A DNA stretch of 64,000 bases, taken from assembly GCF_040833995.1 (NCBI RefSeq), contig NZ_CP162137.1, positions 2,712,001 to 2,776,000 on the forward strand, written 5' to 3'. The position numbers and the translations under genes were made by a program. Below, in pieces: positions 12,064 through 20,990 of the stretch; the stretch's first letter is position 1; each line of letters starts with the position of its first letter. Source of the stretch: Leptospira sp. WS58.C1. Lineage in GTDB: Bacteria > Spirochaetota > Leptospiria > Leptospirales > Leptospiraceae. The notes below the pieces were generated by a model. That model ran no database searches and was not told the DNA's origin. It saw nothing but the letters and a program-made list of their open reading frames with translations.

Positions 12064-12104
12064 AAGATATCCAACATCCTATACTAAAGAGAAATACAGG
12101 ATGT
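12064..12104 (-). terminator. Possible terminator after the toxin-antitoxin pair
   Basis: ACATCCT (12074-12080) and AGGATGT (12098-12104) form a 7-base stem with a long loop. On the minus strand it is followed 8 bases later by CTTTTTAATTT. It lies downstream of the vapC-like stop. The stem is modest and the T-run displaced, so this is tentative. Confidence 0.35.
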
Positions 12105-12138
12105 CAGATCGGAGTTGCGTATGACGTCACCTTTACTT

Positions 12139-12537
12139 TTACCAAAACAATCTTAGACCCAGAGGGTTATATTCCTTTAAATACCTATCTTTCGTAATGA
12201 ACACAAAATCAAAACTTACTGCCTGCCAGATTAGAAAACGATCGAATGGATCCGTATGTTTCCCAGTCGGCAATTTAAAATAATTCGCAAATATCTCCGG
12301 AGAATCTCCTATAAACTCAAATCCAACTTCTCGAATCTTTTTAGGCAATTGCTCAGGAGTTATTCCCTGCAACTCTAACTTTTTCAGAGAAAATTTCAGA
12401 GAAATTTCCCACAAAGAAATACTACTAATGAAGATCCGATTTCTTTGGTTTAGAATTTCCGATTCTACTTTATAGGATAGATTCTCCGGCTGAAACAAAA
12501 CCCATAAGATCGCATGCGTATCTAATAGATAGTTCAC
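12139..12537 (-). CDS. vapC: PIN-domain toxin, VapC family
   Basis: A 132-residue PIN-domain protein with the acidic catalytic residues in place: D6 (LLDTHAILW), E44 (SLWEISLK), D96/D99 (HTDPFDRFLIWQA) and D117 (TKDRYL). VapC toxins are Mg-dependent ribonucleases, often cutting tRNA or rRNA. The start overlaps the upstream antitoxin-like gene by 4 bases (ATGA), the usual coupled arrangement. The LDTHAILW / DPFDRFLIWQA signature matches the VapC subgroup partnered with DUF2281/Phd-type antitoxins. Confidence 0.9.
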   Translation of the reverse strand: MNYLLDTHAILWVLFQPENLSYKVESEILNQRNRIFISSISLWEISLKFSLKKLELQGITPEQLPKKIREVGFEFIGDSPEIFANYFKLPTGKHTDPFDRFLIWQAVSFDFVFITKDRYLKEYNPLGLRLFW

Positions 12538-12794
12538 AGATTCAGAAATTCCTCCTCTGTCATTTTGAAATCATCGGAGATCTTAAAGGAGGCTTTTCCT
12601 TTTAAGATCCCGAGTATTCTTTTTTTAGGTTCTCCGACTTTGTTAGCCGGAATTCGGCTTTTAACAGTAGGTTCTTCTTGTTCTAATCCTACTAATGGGA
12701 ATCGATATTTGTGTCCTGTTGCTGTCTTTTTCATGACCCAAGGATGTTTACATTTTTTTAATGCGTCAACCAGTTTGTCCCAATCCAATCCCAA
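12534..12794 (-). CDS. vapB: Antitoxin partner of VapC (DUF2281-like C-terminus)
   Basis: An 86-codon frame directly upstream of vapC and overlapping it by 4 bases. The C-terminal segment ILGILKGKASFKISDDF followed by EEEFL is characteristic of VapB/DUF2281-type antitoxins, where it wraps the toxin active site. The N-terminal half (DKLVDALKK, GHKYRFP) would be the dimerisation/DNA-binding part but is not a clear Phd or AbrB fold; it faintly recalls HicA. The only in-frame start upstream of residue 20 is TTG at 12794, with no good ribosome site. An ATG with GGAAG before it lies at 12822 but is out of frame (see findings). Residue M20 (12737) is another possible start. Confidence 0.7.
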   Translation of the reverse strand: MGLDWDKLVDALKKCKHPWVMKKTATGHKYRFPLVGLEQEEPTVKSRIPANKVGEPKKRILGILKGKASFKISDDFKMTEEEFLNL

Positions 12795-12883
12795 TCTCGC
12801 GGAATATTGGTTCCAAGTTCATGTTACTTCCAATTTTGGGAGCTAACATGAACTCAGGAGAATATCTTATGTTTAAAGCGGGA

Positions 12884-13597
12884 TCAAAGTTCTCGTTTCA
12901 AAACTTCTATGTCCGAATTCAACTCCTGGATAGAAGATCTCATTTTACCATTATAGATCCCGCGTAATCTAAGCTGAGTATCTAAAAGATATACATGGTC
13001 CGAGTGTAGAAAATCCCTTTCCGTGAGTTTCTTTTTAGCGTCCTCTTTTGGGATCGCTGTATCCGCATTGAAGGAATCTCTCGCTAATGCATAAATTTCC
13101 TTTTGGTTCCCTGTCAGGAGTTTCCATTTTTCATATCGGATCTTTCGTTTGGATCCGTATTCTTTTAAAACCTGAGGAGAATCCAAAGCAGGAGTAGCGG
13201 AGAAGGACAATATTTGGATATTAGGATCTGTTTCGAATTCCTTCTGCACCAAACTCAAATTGTTTGTGATCGTTGGACAGATCCCTGCACATTTCGTAAA
13301 AAAGAAGGAGACAACGGTAATTTTTCCCTTACAGGAGCCTTCTGATACATTTTGATTCTCCTGGTCTTTCATTATAAATTTGGAAATTTCTCTAGGCTTA
13401 TTGGTACCTTTGTTTTCCCAAACAGGCTGCAAATCCTTTCCATAATACAAAGGAAGTTTGTCCTTTTGTGGTAAAGAGAAGTCAGTGATCTCTTCGGAAT
13501 ATTCTTCTTTCGGATCTTTTGCACAACCTGCAAAAAGAGAGAACAAAACCAAACTGCAGAATAAAATTTTAGAATAGGATCGTATTCCCATCTTCAT
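12884..13597 (-). CDS. SCO1/SenC/PrrC-family copper chaperone lipoprotein
   Basis: A 237-residue lipoprotein (lipobox LFSLFAGC, Cys at 25) with a thioredoxin-like SCO fold. The copper ligands are visible: C103 and C107 in KCAGICPT, and the distal His in LHSDHVYLLD near residue 198. SCO proteins deliver copper to, or reduce, the CuA site of cytochrome oxidase, and homologues also serve NosZ-type CuA. It is the last gene of a three-gene minus-strand operon. Its start overlaps the preceding MORN-like gene by 29 bases (or 23 if M3 is used), so the two are translationally coupled. It lies about 2 kb upstream of actA on the same strand. Confidence 0.9.
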   Translation of the reverse strand: MKMGIRSYSKILFCSLVLFSLFAGCAKDPKEEYSEEITDFSLPQKDKLPLYYGKDLQPVWENKGTNKPREISKFIMKDQENQNVSEGSCKGKITVVSFFFTKCAGICPTITNNLSLVQKEFETDPNIQILSFSATPALDSPQVLKEYGSKRKIRYEKWKLLTGNQKEIYALARDSFNADTAIPKEDAKKKLTERDFLHSDHVYLLDTQLRLRGIYNGKMRSSIQELNSDIEVLKREL

Positions 13598-14120
13598 CTC
13601 CTCGGATCTGGCTGCATAATTTTCCGCCCGTCATTCCATACGCACGTCCTTGGTAGATCACAAAATTCATATAGATCTGTCCGTTCTCTCTCCACATCTT
13701 CTTCCCGATCACCTTTCCATGATCGAATTTTGCATAAGAATACAACGATCCTGAGTTTCTCCATTCCCATTGGGAACCGTGGAACTGCCCTTCTAGGTAT
13801 TCATTCTGAAAACGTTTTTTACCGTCGGGAAACCAACCTAGATGAGTTCCTACCTTCTTTCCTTCGGAAAACTCTCTTTCCGCCAAAATTTGACCGTTGA
13901 AGTGTACATCCTTTTCGTTCCCGTCAGGCAAACCGTTTTTGTAAGAGGTTACACGGACAACTTCCAGTTCATCCAATTTGGATTCTAAGAGTCCGGTGAA
14001 TTTATCACCCCTAAAGGAAACATATCTTCCATTTCGAGTGATAGAAGGATCCGTGCTTGCAACCCGGACCGGATCGCAAGCAACTAGAAGAAAACAGATC
14101 GCAAATATATAGAAATTCAA
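13569..14120 (-). CDS. MORN-repeat-like (YwqK-type) lipoprotein
   Basis: A 183-residue lipoprotein (MNFYIFAICFLLVAC, Cys at 15). It contains at least four MORN-like repeats of about 22 residues, each with a Tyr/Phe-x-x-Gly core (KNGLPDGNEKDVHFNGQ, SEGKKVGTHLGWFPDGK, EGQFHGSQWEWRNSGS, DHGKVIGKKMWRENGQ). Such variant MORN proteins are annotated as YwqK-type. The function here is unknown, but the gene is sandwiched between YHYH and SCO1 genes with a 29-base overlap, which suggests a periplasmic role with them. Confidence 0.8.
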   Translation of the reverse strand: MNFYIFAICFLLVACDPVRVASTDPSITRNGRYVSFRGDKFTGLLESKLDELEVVRVTSYKNGLPDGNEKDVHFNGQILAEREFSEGKKVGTHLGWFPDGKKRFQNEYLEGQFHGSQWEWRNSGSLYSYAKFDHGKVIGKKMWRENGQIYMNFVIYQGRAYGMTGGKLCSQIRGDEDGNTILF

Positions 14121-14132
14121 TCTGACCTCAAC

Positions 14133-15011
14133 TTAGTCTACGGAGCCCGGAGTTCCCTTGAAGTAACTTCCTATAATATATCCGTTATAACCTGTTTGGT
14201 TCTCTACATGGTAGCAGTAAGTCCCGTCCGGAAATTCCGTAGGTGTGCAGGAAGTTGTATGAGTTGTTGAATCCAATGTTGGATAAGTTCCCGACTGGTT
14301 CCTCTTTCCATAGATCGGAAATCCGTCCAACATAAGCCCTACCATATTATCATCATCAGTCGTAATCTTATACGGTTCCGTATGATAATGGTATTTCCCG
14401 GTATTCTGAGGATGTCCTTGAGACTGGTCCATCGTGTAATATTCCGTGGCAAAAGAATCTCCGGGTGCCGCTTGATTATTAAAGATCACGATTCCCAATG
14501 TTGAAATTCCGACCGAATCCGATCCGGCATTTGACTGAGAACAATCGGTTACTGTAGGAGTTGTCGGAATCGTCATAGTAATGTTCTGGGTGAGAATAGT
14601 ATTCGGATTAGTAGTGAATCCGGAATCCATAGACTCATTATAACCCGAAGCAACACTATAATATGCGCTTTTGTGAGGAGGCCTATCAGTAGTAGTGATC
14701 ACATAGTTGGAACCTTCTACCGTCACAGTCACACAATGAAAATTGGTTTTCATCCAACAAGGAGCCTCTGCAGCGATACTAGTCACACAGGTAGGCCCCC
14801 CGAAACCTAGATCATCCGTTGCATTGTTCACTGCCGCTGGACAGGAAGAATTGTCCGTCAAAGTTGTAGGCATTGTAGTGGTGGTTGTAGGTGTACATTG
14901 AGAAGCGGCCAATAAAACCGCAGCGGAAGAAAGGTCGCTTCCCCCAGAGCTATCGCAATTCCACATAAAGACCGCAACAGCAATCAATAGAATAGATCGT
15001 AAACGAAGCAT
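14133..15011 (-). CDS. YHYH-domain lipoprotein
   Basis: A 292-residue lipoprotein (VAVFMWNC, Cys at 19) with a Thr-rich linker (CTPTTTTTMPTT) and a YHYH domain. The diagnostic GKYHYHTEP lies at residues 205-213 and is followed by LDGFPIYGK, which is strongly conserved in the family. Eight or more Cys residues in the mature part suggest disulfides. The YHYH family is poorly characterised; the motif looks suited to metal binding. It heads the operon YHYH - MORN-like - SCO1, with a 12-base gap to the next gene, which makes a copper-related role plausible. The start is supported by TTGGAG upstream. Confidence 0.85.
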   Translation of the reverse strand: MLRLRSILLIAVAVFMWNCDSSGGSDLSSAAVLLAASQCTPTTTTTMPTTLTDNSSCPAAVNNATDDLGFGGPTCVTSIAAEAPCWMKTNFHCVTVTVEGSNYVITTTDRPPHKSAYYSVASGYNESMDSGFTTNPNTILTQNITMTIPTTPTVTDCSQSNAGSDSVGISTLGIVIFNNQAAPGDSFATEYYTMDQSQGHPQNTGKYHYHTEPYKITTDDDNMVGLMLDGFPIYGKRNQSGTYPTLDSTTHTTSCTPTEFPDGTYCYHVENQTGYNGYIIGSYFKGTPGSVD

Positions 15012-15102
15012 AACTACTCCAAACTAATTAGTTAGGTATAATCTACGAAATCTTTCGGAGGAATTCGACCGTGCCAATCGGCTCGAACCATATTTTTAGG
15101 AT

Positions 15103-16272
15103 TTAGGCGTGGGCTGCTTTGGAAATTTCTTCCAGATACTGGGTTGGGGTCTTTCCAGTGACCTTTTTAAAGGAGGTATTAAACGTGGACTTGGAATTGA
15201 ATCCATACTCAAGGGCTAATCTCAAAAAATTAGGACGTTCTTCTGAAATATTTTCCAAAGCAGAGATGATATCTTTGATCCTATATTCATTAACAAAATT
15301 GTAGAAATTTGTTTCCAATCTTTCGTTTAAGATCTGAGTGATATAAAATCTGGGAACTTCTGCGTTTTCGGATAGTAGATCTATGGAAAATTCCGAATCT
15401 TTGTACGGCTTTTCGGACTCCATATAATTACGGATCCTAGAAAGATACTCCGGGATCTTATCTTCTCTTAAGCCCGATTTTTCGTATTTTTTGCGCTCTT
15501 CCTCTACGCTTACAACCTCTTCTTCCTTTGAAATTTTTTCCCGAAACGTGTGCAACTCCCTATGAGTATAAACCACAGTTTGTCGAACCCCGAACCAACA
15601 AAAAAATACGGAAAACGCCAAAACGGCCACTCCTCGGATCAACCTAGGTTCGTAGTTTTCAGGAGGAAGATCCGTGAACAATAATCCTTCTAATAAAATA
15701 TGAACGCTAGCCGATATTACGAATAGAACCAGACTCCAATACATCCATCGTAAATCCTTAATACTATCTATATTGGAAAAATGATTTACTATATTTTTCC
15801 TATGTCTGTTCAAAAGTAGGAATGTCCAGACCGAATATACCAGCATAGAAGTGACCAATAATCCTCCGCTCGGATGAAATCCCTTGCTCGGTCTGTGCCA
15901 TTCATGAGGATAAAATCCTTCTTCCGGAGGTTGAAAGAAAAACAATCTTACCAAAAGTACACTTTGTAAAATCACAAAAGGAACAAAATGAAGAAGGTCC
16001 GTACTTTTAAAATTTTCATTTTCCGTCGTTAGATTTCGTATATAAAGCAATAATAATGGACCATAAGTATAAGGAAATAAGATCGCAAAATCTAAAAACT
16101 CAGGCCCCCATTCGAATCGATGTACAAACAAATGTCCTAAATGAGGGGCCGCTAAGAAGATCGTAAATACGGAATAAATTGAATCGAAAGGATACCTTGG
16201 GCGTTTGGTAAAGATCAGAAATGCGGAAAAAACGCAGATCGTAAAGGAAATGATCGGTATCGCAGGGACCAT
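15103..16272 (-). CDS. AraC-family regulator with membrane-embedded N-terminus
   Basis: The C-terminal ~110 residues form an AraC-type double HTH (LLSENAEVPRFYITQILNE and LALEYGFNSKSTFNTSFKK, ending GKTPTQYLEEI). The N-terminal ~230 residues carry six or seven hydrophobic helices, so it is a membrane-bound regulator of the type common in Leptospira and Bacteroidetes. The frame extends to a TTG at 16329. I prefer the ATG at 16272 because it sits 2 bases after the stop of the upstream acyltransferase (TAAGTATG); the ATG at 16314 is an alternative. Signal and targets are unknown. It is the last gene of an M20 peptidase - acyltransferase - regulator run. Confidence 0.85.
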   Translation of the reverse strand: MVPAIPIISFTICVFSAFLIFTKRPRYPFDSIYSVFTIFLAAPHLGHLFVHRFEWGPEFLDFAILFPYTYGPLLLLYIRNLTTENENFKSTDLLHFVPFVILQSVLLVRLFFFQPPEEGFYPHEWHRPSKGFHPSGGLLVTSMLVYSVWTFLLLNRHRKNIVNHFSNIDSIKDLRWMYWSLVLFVISASVHILLEGLLFTDLPPENYEPRLIRGVAVLAFSVFFCWFGVRQTVVYTHRELHTFREKISKEEEVVSVEEERKKYEKSGLREDKIPEYLSRIRNYMESEKPYKDSEFSIDLLSENAEVPRFYITQILNERLETNFYNFVNEYRIKDIISALENISEERPNFLRLALEYGFNSKSTFNTSFKKVTGKTPTQYLEEISKAAHA

Positions 16273-16274
16273 AC

Positions 16275-17246
16275 TTACGTTTGACCCGGAAAATCTCCCG
16301 GTTTCGTTCTCCATCTTCTGTGTACCCAAAAATATTGTTCAGGATACAGCTTCACTTCTTCCTCCAATGCTTTTGTCCAAACTTCGGTGTAATGACGGAT
16401 CGCTGCTTCTCGATCGGAGAATGCGGACTTATCTACAAAGCCAAGATCTTTCACTCGCACCATCACTTTTCCTTTTTCTCCGCATAAAACCGAATAGAGT
16501 AACATTTTTGCGCCGGTCAAATAAGCCATCAAAGCCGGACCTTGATACGTGGATGCTTTACGATTGAAGAAGTCCACAAAGATCCCGACCTTACCTGCGT
16601 TCTGGTCGGAACCGAATCCCACCCAGTAACCTTGTTTTAACATTTTAGTTACTTGGCTGGATTCTTCCGTGGAAACTAATTTGATCCCATTCTTAGTTCT
16701 TAATTTATGAATGAGTCGATCCACATAAGGGTTACGGACTTTTTTATAGATCCCGCCTCCTTTCATTCGGATCCCCATGAACTGCACAAGGATTTCCCAG
16801 GTCCCGAAATGTCCTGAGATCAGAACGACTCCCACTCCTTCTTGGATCGTTTTCTGCTCTATAACCAAAGATTCTTCGTCATAAACAAGATACTTATCCA
16901 TCCATTTGCGGTTTAAACGAGGAGCGAATAAAGTACCGGCAAGAAGGTCCCCGATATGAAGAAAACTTTTCCATACCAATTCCTTCTTCTTTTCTTCCGA
17001 ATATTCCGGGAAAGCATACGAAATATTTTCGTAAGCGATCTTACGATGTTTTTTAGCGAGGGGATAAAGTAGACATACCAAAAATCTTCCGTAAAGTAAG
17101 CAGGTTCTATAAGGTAGAATTCTGAACGGCAGGTAAAATAAATATAAAAAGATATAGGGAATAATATAACGAACCAAAGTAGATCCAATTCTCGCTTTTC
17201 GAACATAAGGATTTGGTCCAGCTTCTTTGACAAGCACTTTGGTCAC
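16275..17246 (-). CDS. LpxL/HtrB-like lauroyl acyltransferase
   Basis: A 323-residue membrane-associated acyltransferase with the catalytic HxxxxE box HFGTWE (H146-E151). The typical C-terminal sequence [14 protein letters not shown] is also present. The family adds secondary acyl chains to Kdo-lipid A at the inner membrane. One or two N-terminal hydrophobic segments (residues 26-62) anchor it. It starts 33 bases after the M20 peptidase gene and ends 2 bases before the AraC-type regulator. Leptospira lipid A is heavily acylated, consistent with such an enzyme, but the precise acyl donor and acceptor cannot be read from sequence. Confidence 0.88.
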   Translation of the reverse strand: MTKVLVKEAGPNPYVRKARIGSTLVRYIIPYIFLYLFYLPFRILPYRTCLLYGRFLVCLLYPLAKKHRKIAYENISYAFPEYSEEKKKELVWKSFLHIGDLLAGTLFAPRLNRKWMDKYLVYDEESLVIEQKTIQEGVGVVLISGHFGTWEILVQFMGIRMKGGGIYKKVRNPYVDRLIHKLRTKNGIKLVSTEESSQVTKMLKQGYWVGFGSDQNAGKVGIFVDFFNRKASTYQGPALMAYLTGAKMLLYSVLCGEKGKVMVRVKDLGFVDKSAFSDREAAIRHYTEVWTKALEEEVKLYPEQYFWVHRRWRTKPGDFPGQT

Positions 17247-17279
17247 GCAGAGGCTCTGAGAGCGCAGAGAAAAATCGTT

Positions 17280-18713
17280 TTAGTTCATTTGATACAATAT
17301 CTCGAAGAGGATCTGTGTTCCCAATTTCAGATTTTCCAAACTGATACTTTCATTCTTACCATGAAGCATACTGAGTTCCTTTTCGTTTAGAAGGACCGGG
17401 ATCAATCCATAACATTCCATACCTATCTGGCGAAAGTACGCATTGTCCGTTTTACCTGGAGAAATAAACGGAGTCGCCACACTTCCCGGAATTTTACGAG
17501 TCGCAACGGAAGCAAGTCTCTGGAATAAGATCGAATCTAGTGTGGATATATCAGAAGATACAGTGGCTGCAGGCTCCACTTCCACTTCGTATTTTGCAGC
17601 TATCTTTCGGATCTCTTTCAAATATTCCAAAGGATCAAATCCGGGAAGAAGTCTCACATCTAATTTCGCTTCCGCCAAGGAAGAAAGAACATTATGGCCT
17701 TTACCTTCTTCCGTCCTTAGACCGGAAACAGCTTTAGTATTTCGAGTGATCGCACTCAGTTGTTTACTTGCACGGATCGGTCCGTATAATAATCCTCTCA
17801 AGACTGGAATATTTGAATTTTTTAAGATAAACGATTTAGGAAAAGAGCTGATCGTTCCTAGTTGATAAAAAAATCCTTGGGTTTCCTTAGAGATACGGAT
17901 CTCCGTATCATATTCCAAAACTTCCGTTAAAAATTTCAGAAGCCTTAGATTAGAATAATTTTGGCTGGGAGTGCTACCATGTCCTTGCTCCCCTTTTGCT
18001 CTAACGTTCAACCAAAGATTTCCTTTTTCCGCATATTGGATATTGAAGATAGTACTTCCGGGGATAGCCACATCCTTGGTGCCGAAACTTCCTTCGTTCA
18101 ACATATATCCGTAATCTTTGAATAATTCAGGATGAGATTTTAATAAAAATCTGGCACCTCTTTCGCTTCCGGATTCTTCGTCCGCCATACTTAAGAACAT
18201 TATTTTTCTTTTAAGTGGAACAGCGGATCTTTTGAGTTCCAAAAAGGAAACGATCTGCATTGCGATGAGACCCTTACAATCTAAGGCCCCTCGTCCATGG
18301 ATCCGACCTTCTTTGATTGCGCCTGCAAAAGGATCTTCTGTCCATTCTTTCGGATCCGCTTCTACCACATCCAAATGATTTCCTAAAATTAAACCTTTTT
18401 CGGAACTGGGAATGTTTGGTTCTAGCTCAGCGATCAGATTCACTCTATCCGGAAATCCAGGCTCGGAGATAAACTTGGTCTTGATGCCTTCTTTTTCGAA
18501 AATGGATCTTATATATTCTGCAACTTGTTTTTCGTTCCCTCGAACCGATTTGATCCGGATCAGGTCGGTCAAGATCTTAACAGCTTCTGCTTCTCTCTTA
18601 TCCCAGGACAGGATATGATTTTCTTCCTTAAGGGGAGTGTTTTTAATGGGAGAAGTTACACATTGAAATAGAAGGAAGAACGCGCAGAGGAACAAGGAAC
18701 GGGAAAAATCCAT
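17280..18713 (-). CDS. M20-family metallopeptidase, lipoprotein
   Basis: A 477-residue peptidase of the M20 (ArgE/DapE/carboxypeptidase) family. Zinc-site motifs are intact: GNHLDVVEADP (H113, catalytic D115), GRGALDCKG (bridging D145), MADEESGSE (E179 catalytic, E180 ligand) and a C-terminal HGKNE. A signal sequence with possible lipobox (AFFLLFQC, Cys at 18) places it in the periplasm. The dimerisation domain lies between residues about 230 and 370. It is the first gene of a run with the LpxL-like and AraC genes. Substrate unknown; probably di- or oligopeptides. Confidence 0.88.
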   Translation of the reverse strand: MDFSRSLFLCAFFLLFQCVTSPIKNTPLKEENHILSWDKREAEAVKILTDLIRIKSVRGNEKQVAEYIRSIFEKEGIKTKFISEPGFPDRVNLIAELEPNIPSSEKGLILGNHLDVVEADPKEWTEDPFAGAIKEGRIHGRGALDCKGLIAMQIVSFLELKRSAVPLKRKIMFLSMADEESGSERGARFLLKSHPELFKDYGYMLNEGSFGTKDVAIPGSTIFNIQYAEKGNLWLNVRAKGEQGHGSTPSQNYSNLRLLKFLTEVLEYDTEIRISKETQGFFYQLGTISSFPKSFILKNSNIPVLRGLLYGPIRASKQLSAITRNTKAVSGLRTEEGKGHNVLSSLAEAKLDVRLLPGFDPLEYLKEIRKIAAKYEVEVEPAATVSSDISTLDSILFQRLASVATRKIPGSVATPFISPGKTDNAYFRQIGMECYGLIPVLLNEKELSMLHGKNESISLENLKLGTQILFEILYQMN

Positions 18714-18771
18714 TTATCATTTCTAAAAGAAGAATGATCAAAAGTCGAGAATTACTTATGGGGGAAAAGTA

Positions 18772-18800
18772 GCCCCAGGAGGACCCTGGGACCAAAACCA
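18772..18800 (-). terminator. Probable terminator of the GT39 gene
   Basis: CCCAGG (18774-18779) and CCTGGG (18785-18790) form a 6-base stem with a 5-base loop. On the minus strand it is followed by CTACTTTTCC. It lies in the 175-base gap between the GT39 gene and the M20 peptidase gene; the rest of that gap is AT-rich and presumably holds the promoter of the peptidase operon. Confidence 0.45.
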
Positions 18801-18888
18801 AACCAGGCTCATAACAAAGCCTACTTAAGAATTCGGTGAGTTCGTAAAATTTCCCTTATACTTTTTTCCAAAAATTAGAAAAAAAGAA

Positions 18889-20622
18889 TTATTTCGAATT
18901 CGTAGTCGGGGTCTCTTTTCCGGACTTAAATCGGACCTTTCCTAAGTATACCTTGGTAGTCAGAGAATCTCGTTTCGATTTTAAGAAAAAACCGAACTCT
19001 GGAGTGGCCACTTTATAACTCTCATATTCCGCAAAAATATCCAAATCCACTCTGTTCGAAGTGAATTCGTCAAAATGAGGTAGATACTTTTCGGAGATGA
19101 GTATCATTCTTTCCCCGTCCTTTTGCAGAGCTTCGAAAAGAACTTCCGGATCGAATAAGGTCCTGGTCAGACGTTTTGCATAGAATGCATAAGATCTCTT
19201 GGAGGCGGGAACGCCGAACATCAAAAACTTTTCTTTTCCAGGCTCCGCCTCTTGGATAATCTCTCCCACTTCTTTGGAAGGTTGGTAAGAAACAAGCAAA
19301 GGATACGCATACAAACTTACCAAAGTAAAGAAGAAGGAGACGGATACCACCAAAGTCCCGAGCGCCGTTTCCGTTTTAAAATACAGCAGAACGATCGCCG
19401 CAATTCCCAGATAAACAGCCACCCAAACATAATAGGAGATCGGAACATCTAAAACCAAGATCGGAAATAAAACACCGGCAAATACGAATCCTAAACTAGT
19501 CAGATACACTAAAATTTTCCCTACAAGGGAAAGAGATCCTTCCGGGCTTTCGATCAGCTTAAGTAAAAATCCGGAACCTACAACCGCTCCCGCAGGAAGA
19601 CACCAATAAATATATTGAGGGAGTTGGTATTTGGAAAAACTGATCAAAAATAAAAATAGGAAGAGCCAGAAGGCGGGAACAAAATCATTTTCCTTCCATT
19701 CATTTTTTCGAATATTCGAAAATAGGCCCTTGCCATTCTCCTTGATGAATCCGACCAAATTCGAACCGATCCAAGCTATAAACGGCAATATGAATATTCC
19801 GAACGCCCAAGAGAAATTGGAATAGAAGAATAGAGGATTGAATTTTTGATCGTACATCTTCACATAAAAACGACCGAATGATTGCACCCAAAGAAAGAAA
19901 TACGGTCCGTAGGTATTAAATTCCAAATATAAAGGAATCGACCATAGGAACGGGGGAAGTAAGGCCAAAAACCCTCCCGGGAAAATTTTCATTCCGAGAA
20001 GTCTTTTCCAGTCTCTTCTAAAAAGGATATCCCCGCCGATCCCGATCCCTGGGATCACGACTGCGATCGGCCCCTTTGTGATAAAGCCGAGTCCCATAGC
20101 GAGATACATTGCATAATAGTAAGCCGGATTCTTTTTCGTTCCTAAATAATAAAATGCGAATACTAAGATGATATAAGGGGTCACATACACGTCTATCTTA
20201 GGATCCACCACCATTGCATACAATCCCGGAGACAATGCGTATAAAAATACGGAGATCCAGGCACGTTTTATATTTCCTGAATATAGTTTGGTGATCGTAA
20301 AAACTCCCCAAAGGGAGATTAGGGTCATAAGGATTGCAGGCAAACGAAAAGCGTAATTATTCTGACCGAAAAGAGTGAAAGAAGCGCTGATCTTCCAGAA
20401 AGTCAGGATCGGCTTATCCAAATACCTTCTACCATTGTCGCGGATAAAAAACCAATTTCCGCTATCTGTCATTTCCCTAGCGATCTCCGCATATTGGGAG
20501 GAATCGATATCAATCACATCCAAAGGAAATGTCAAAAATAAGGGCAGAACAGCCACTGCCAAAAGAAACCAAACAGAATATTTCACAAGCGGAACGTTTT
20601 TCCCATCCTGAACGAAATTCAT
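18889..20622 (-). CDS. GT39-family (ArnT/PMT-like) membrane glycosyltransferase
   Basis: A polytopic GT-C enzyme with about eleven to twelve transmembrane helices. The family signature [13 protein letters not shown] (first extracytoplasmic loop, catalytic Asp) and [10 protein letters not shown] match the ArnT/PMT group, which transfers sugar from polyprenyl-phosphate to lipid A or protein. The frame begins with TTG at 20640, but the ATG six codons in (20622) with GGAG upstream is preferred, giving 577 residues. A soluble domain follows the last helix at the C-terminus. It lies 40 bases downstream of the Cys-rich lipoprotein gene, probably in the same transcript as rlmN. Confidence 0.85.
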   Translation of the reverse strand: MNFVQDGKNVPLVKYSVWFLLAVAVLPLFLTFPLDVIDIDSSQYAEIAREMTDSGNWFFIRDNGRRYLDKPILTFWKISASFTLFGQNNYAFRLPAILMTLISLWGVFTITKLYSGNIKRAWISVFLYALSPGLYAMVVDPKIDVYVTPYIILVFAFYYLGTKKNPAYYYAMYLAMGLGFITKGPIAVVIPGIGIGGDILFRRDWKRLLGMKIFPGGFLALLPPFLWSIPLYLEFNTYGPYFFLWVQSFGRFYVKMYDQKFNPLFFYSNFSWAFGIFILPFIAWIGSNLVGFIKENGKGLFSNIRKNEWKENDFVPAFWLFLFLFLISFSKYQLPQYIYWCLPAGAVVGSGFLLKLIESPEGSLSLVGKILVYLTSLGFVFAGVLFPILVLDVPISYYVWVAVYLGIAAIVLLYFKTETALGTLVVSVSFFFTLVSLYAYPLLVSYQPSKEVGEIIQEAEPGKEKFLMFGVPASKRSYAFYAKRLTRTLFDPEVLFEALQKDGERMILISEKYLPHFDEFTSNRVDLDIFAEYESYKVATPEFGFFLKSKRDSLTTKVYLGKVRFKSGKETPTTNSK

Positions 20623-20662
20623 ATTTTTATAATACTCCAAACTTAATAGAAAAACGATACCA

Positions 20663-20959
20663 TCAATCCATGAGCCCGGATTCCATGAGGCAACGGGTAA
20701 ATCCGGTACATGTTTTTTCGGACTCGTAACAAGGCATCGCGTATCCTTGTTCTCTCAAACATCCGGATTCACATTCGATCTGCATGAAACTTTTTTGGGA
20801 GGCATCCATGGGCCCTTTGGATCCGAATTGTTTCTCCACACAAGAGGTGAAAAACCCGCAGATCTCTTGGCATTTTTGCTGGTAAGGATCCTTACAATCA
20901 GTGATGCCGATCAGAATAAAAGAAGATAAGAATAAGGTCGAAAAAAGAGACAGCCTCAT
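20663..20959 (-). CDS. Small Cys-rich lipoprotein
   Basis: The open frame reaches 21016 into rlmN, but the ATG at 20959 gives a proper lipoprotein signal ([22 protein letters not shown]) and does not overlap rlmN, so I use it (98 residues). The mature protein has nine further Cys, including [11 protein letters not shown] and [11 protein letters not shown], suggesting a disulfide-knit helical fold. It resembles the small Cys-rich lipoproteins (LA_0364-like) annotated in Leptospira, by memory only. It lies in an apparent TPR - rlmN - lipoprotein - GT39 run. Confidence 0.75.
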   Translation of the reverse strand: MRLSLFSTLFLSSFILIGITDCKDPYQQKCQEICGFFTSCVEKQFGSKGPMDASQKSFMQIECESGCLREQGYAMPCYESEKTCTGFTRCLMESGLMD

Positions 20960-20990
20960 TCCAGCTAGGTTATTGGATATGGATCTAAGG

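Noticed and set aside
12534..12794. HicA-like reading of the antitoxin N-terminus
   Set aside because: The GHKYRFP stretch only loosely resembles the HicA GSHHIYR motif, while the C-terminus and the overlap with a PIN toxin fit a VapB-type antitoxin.
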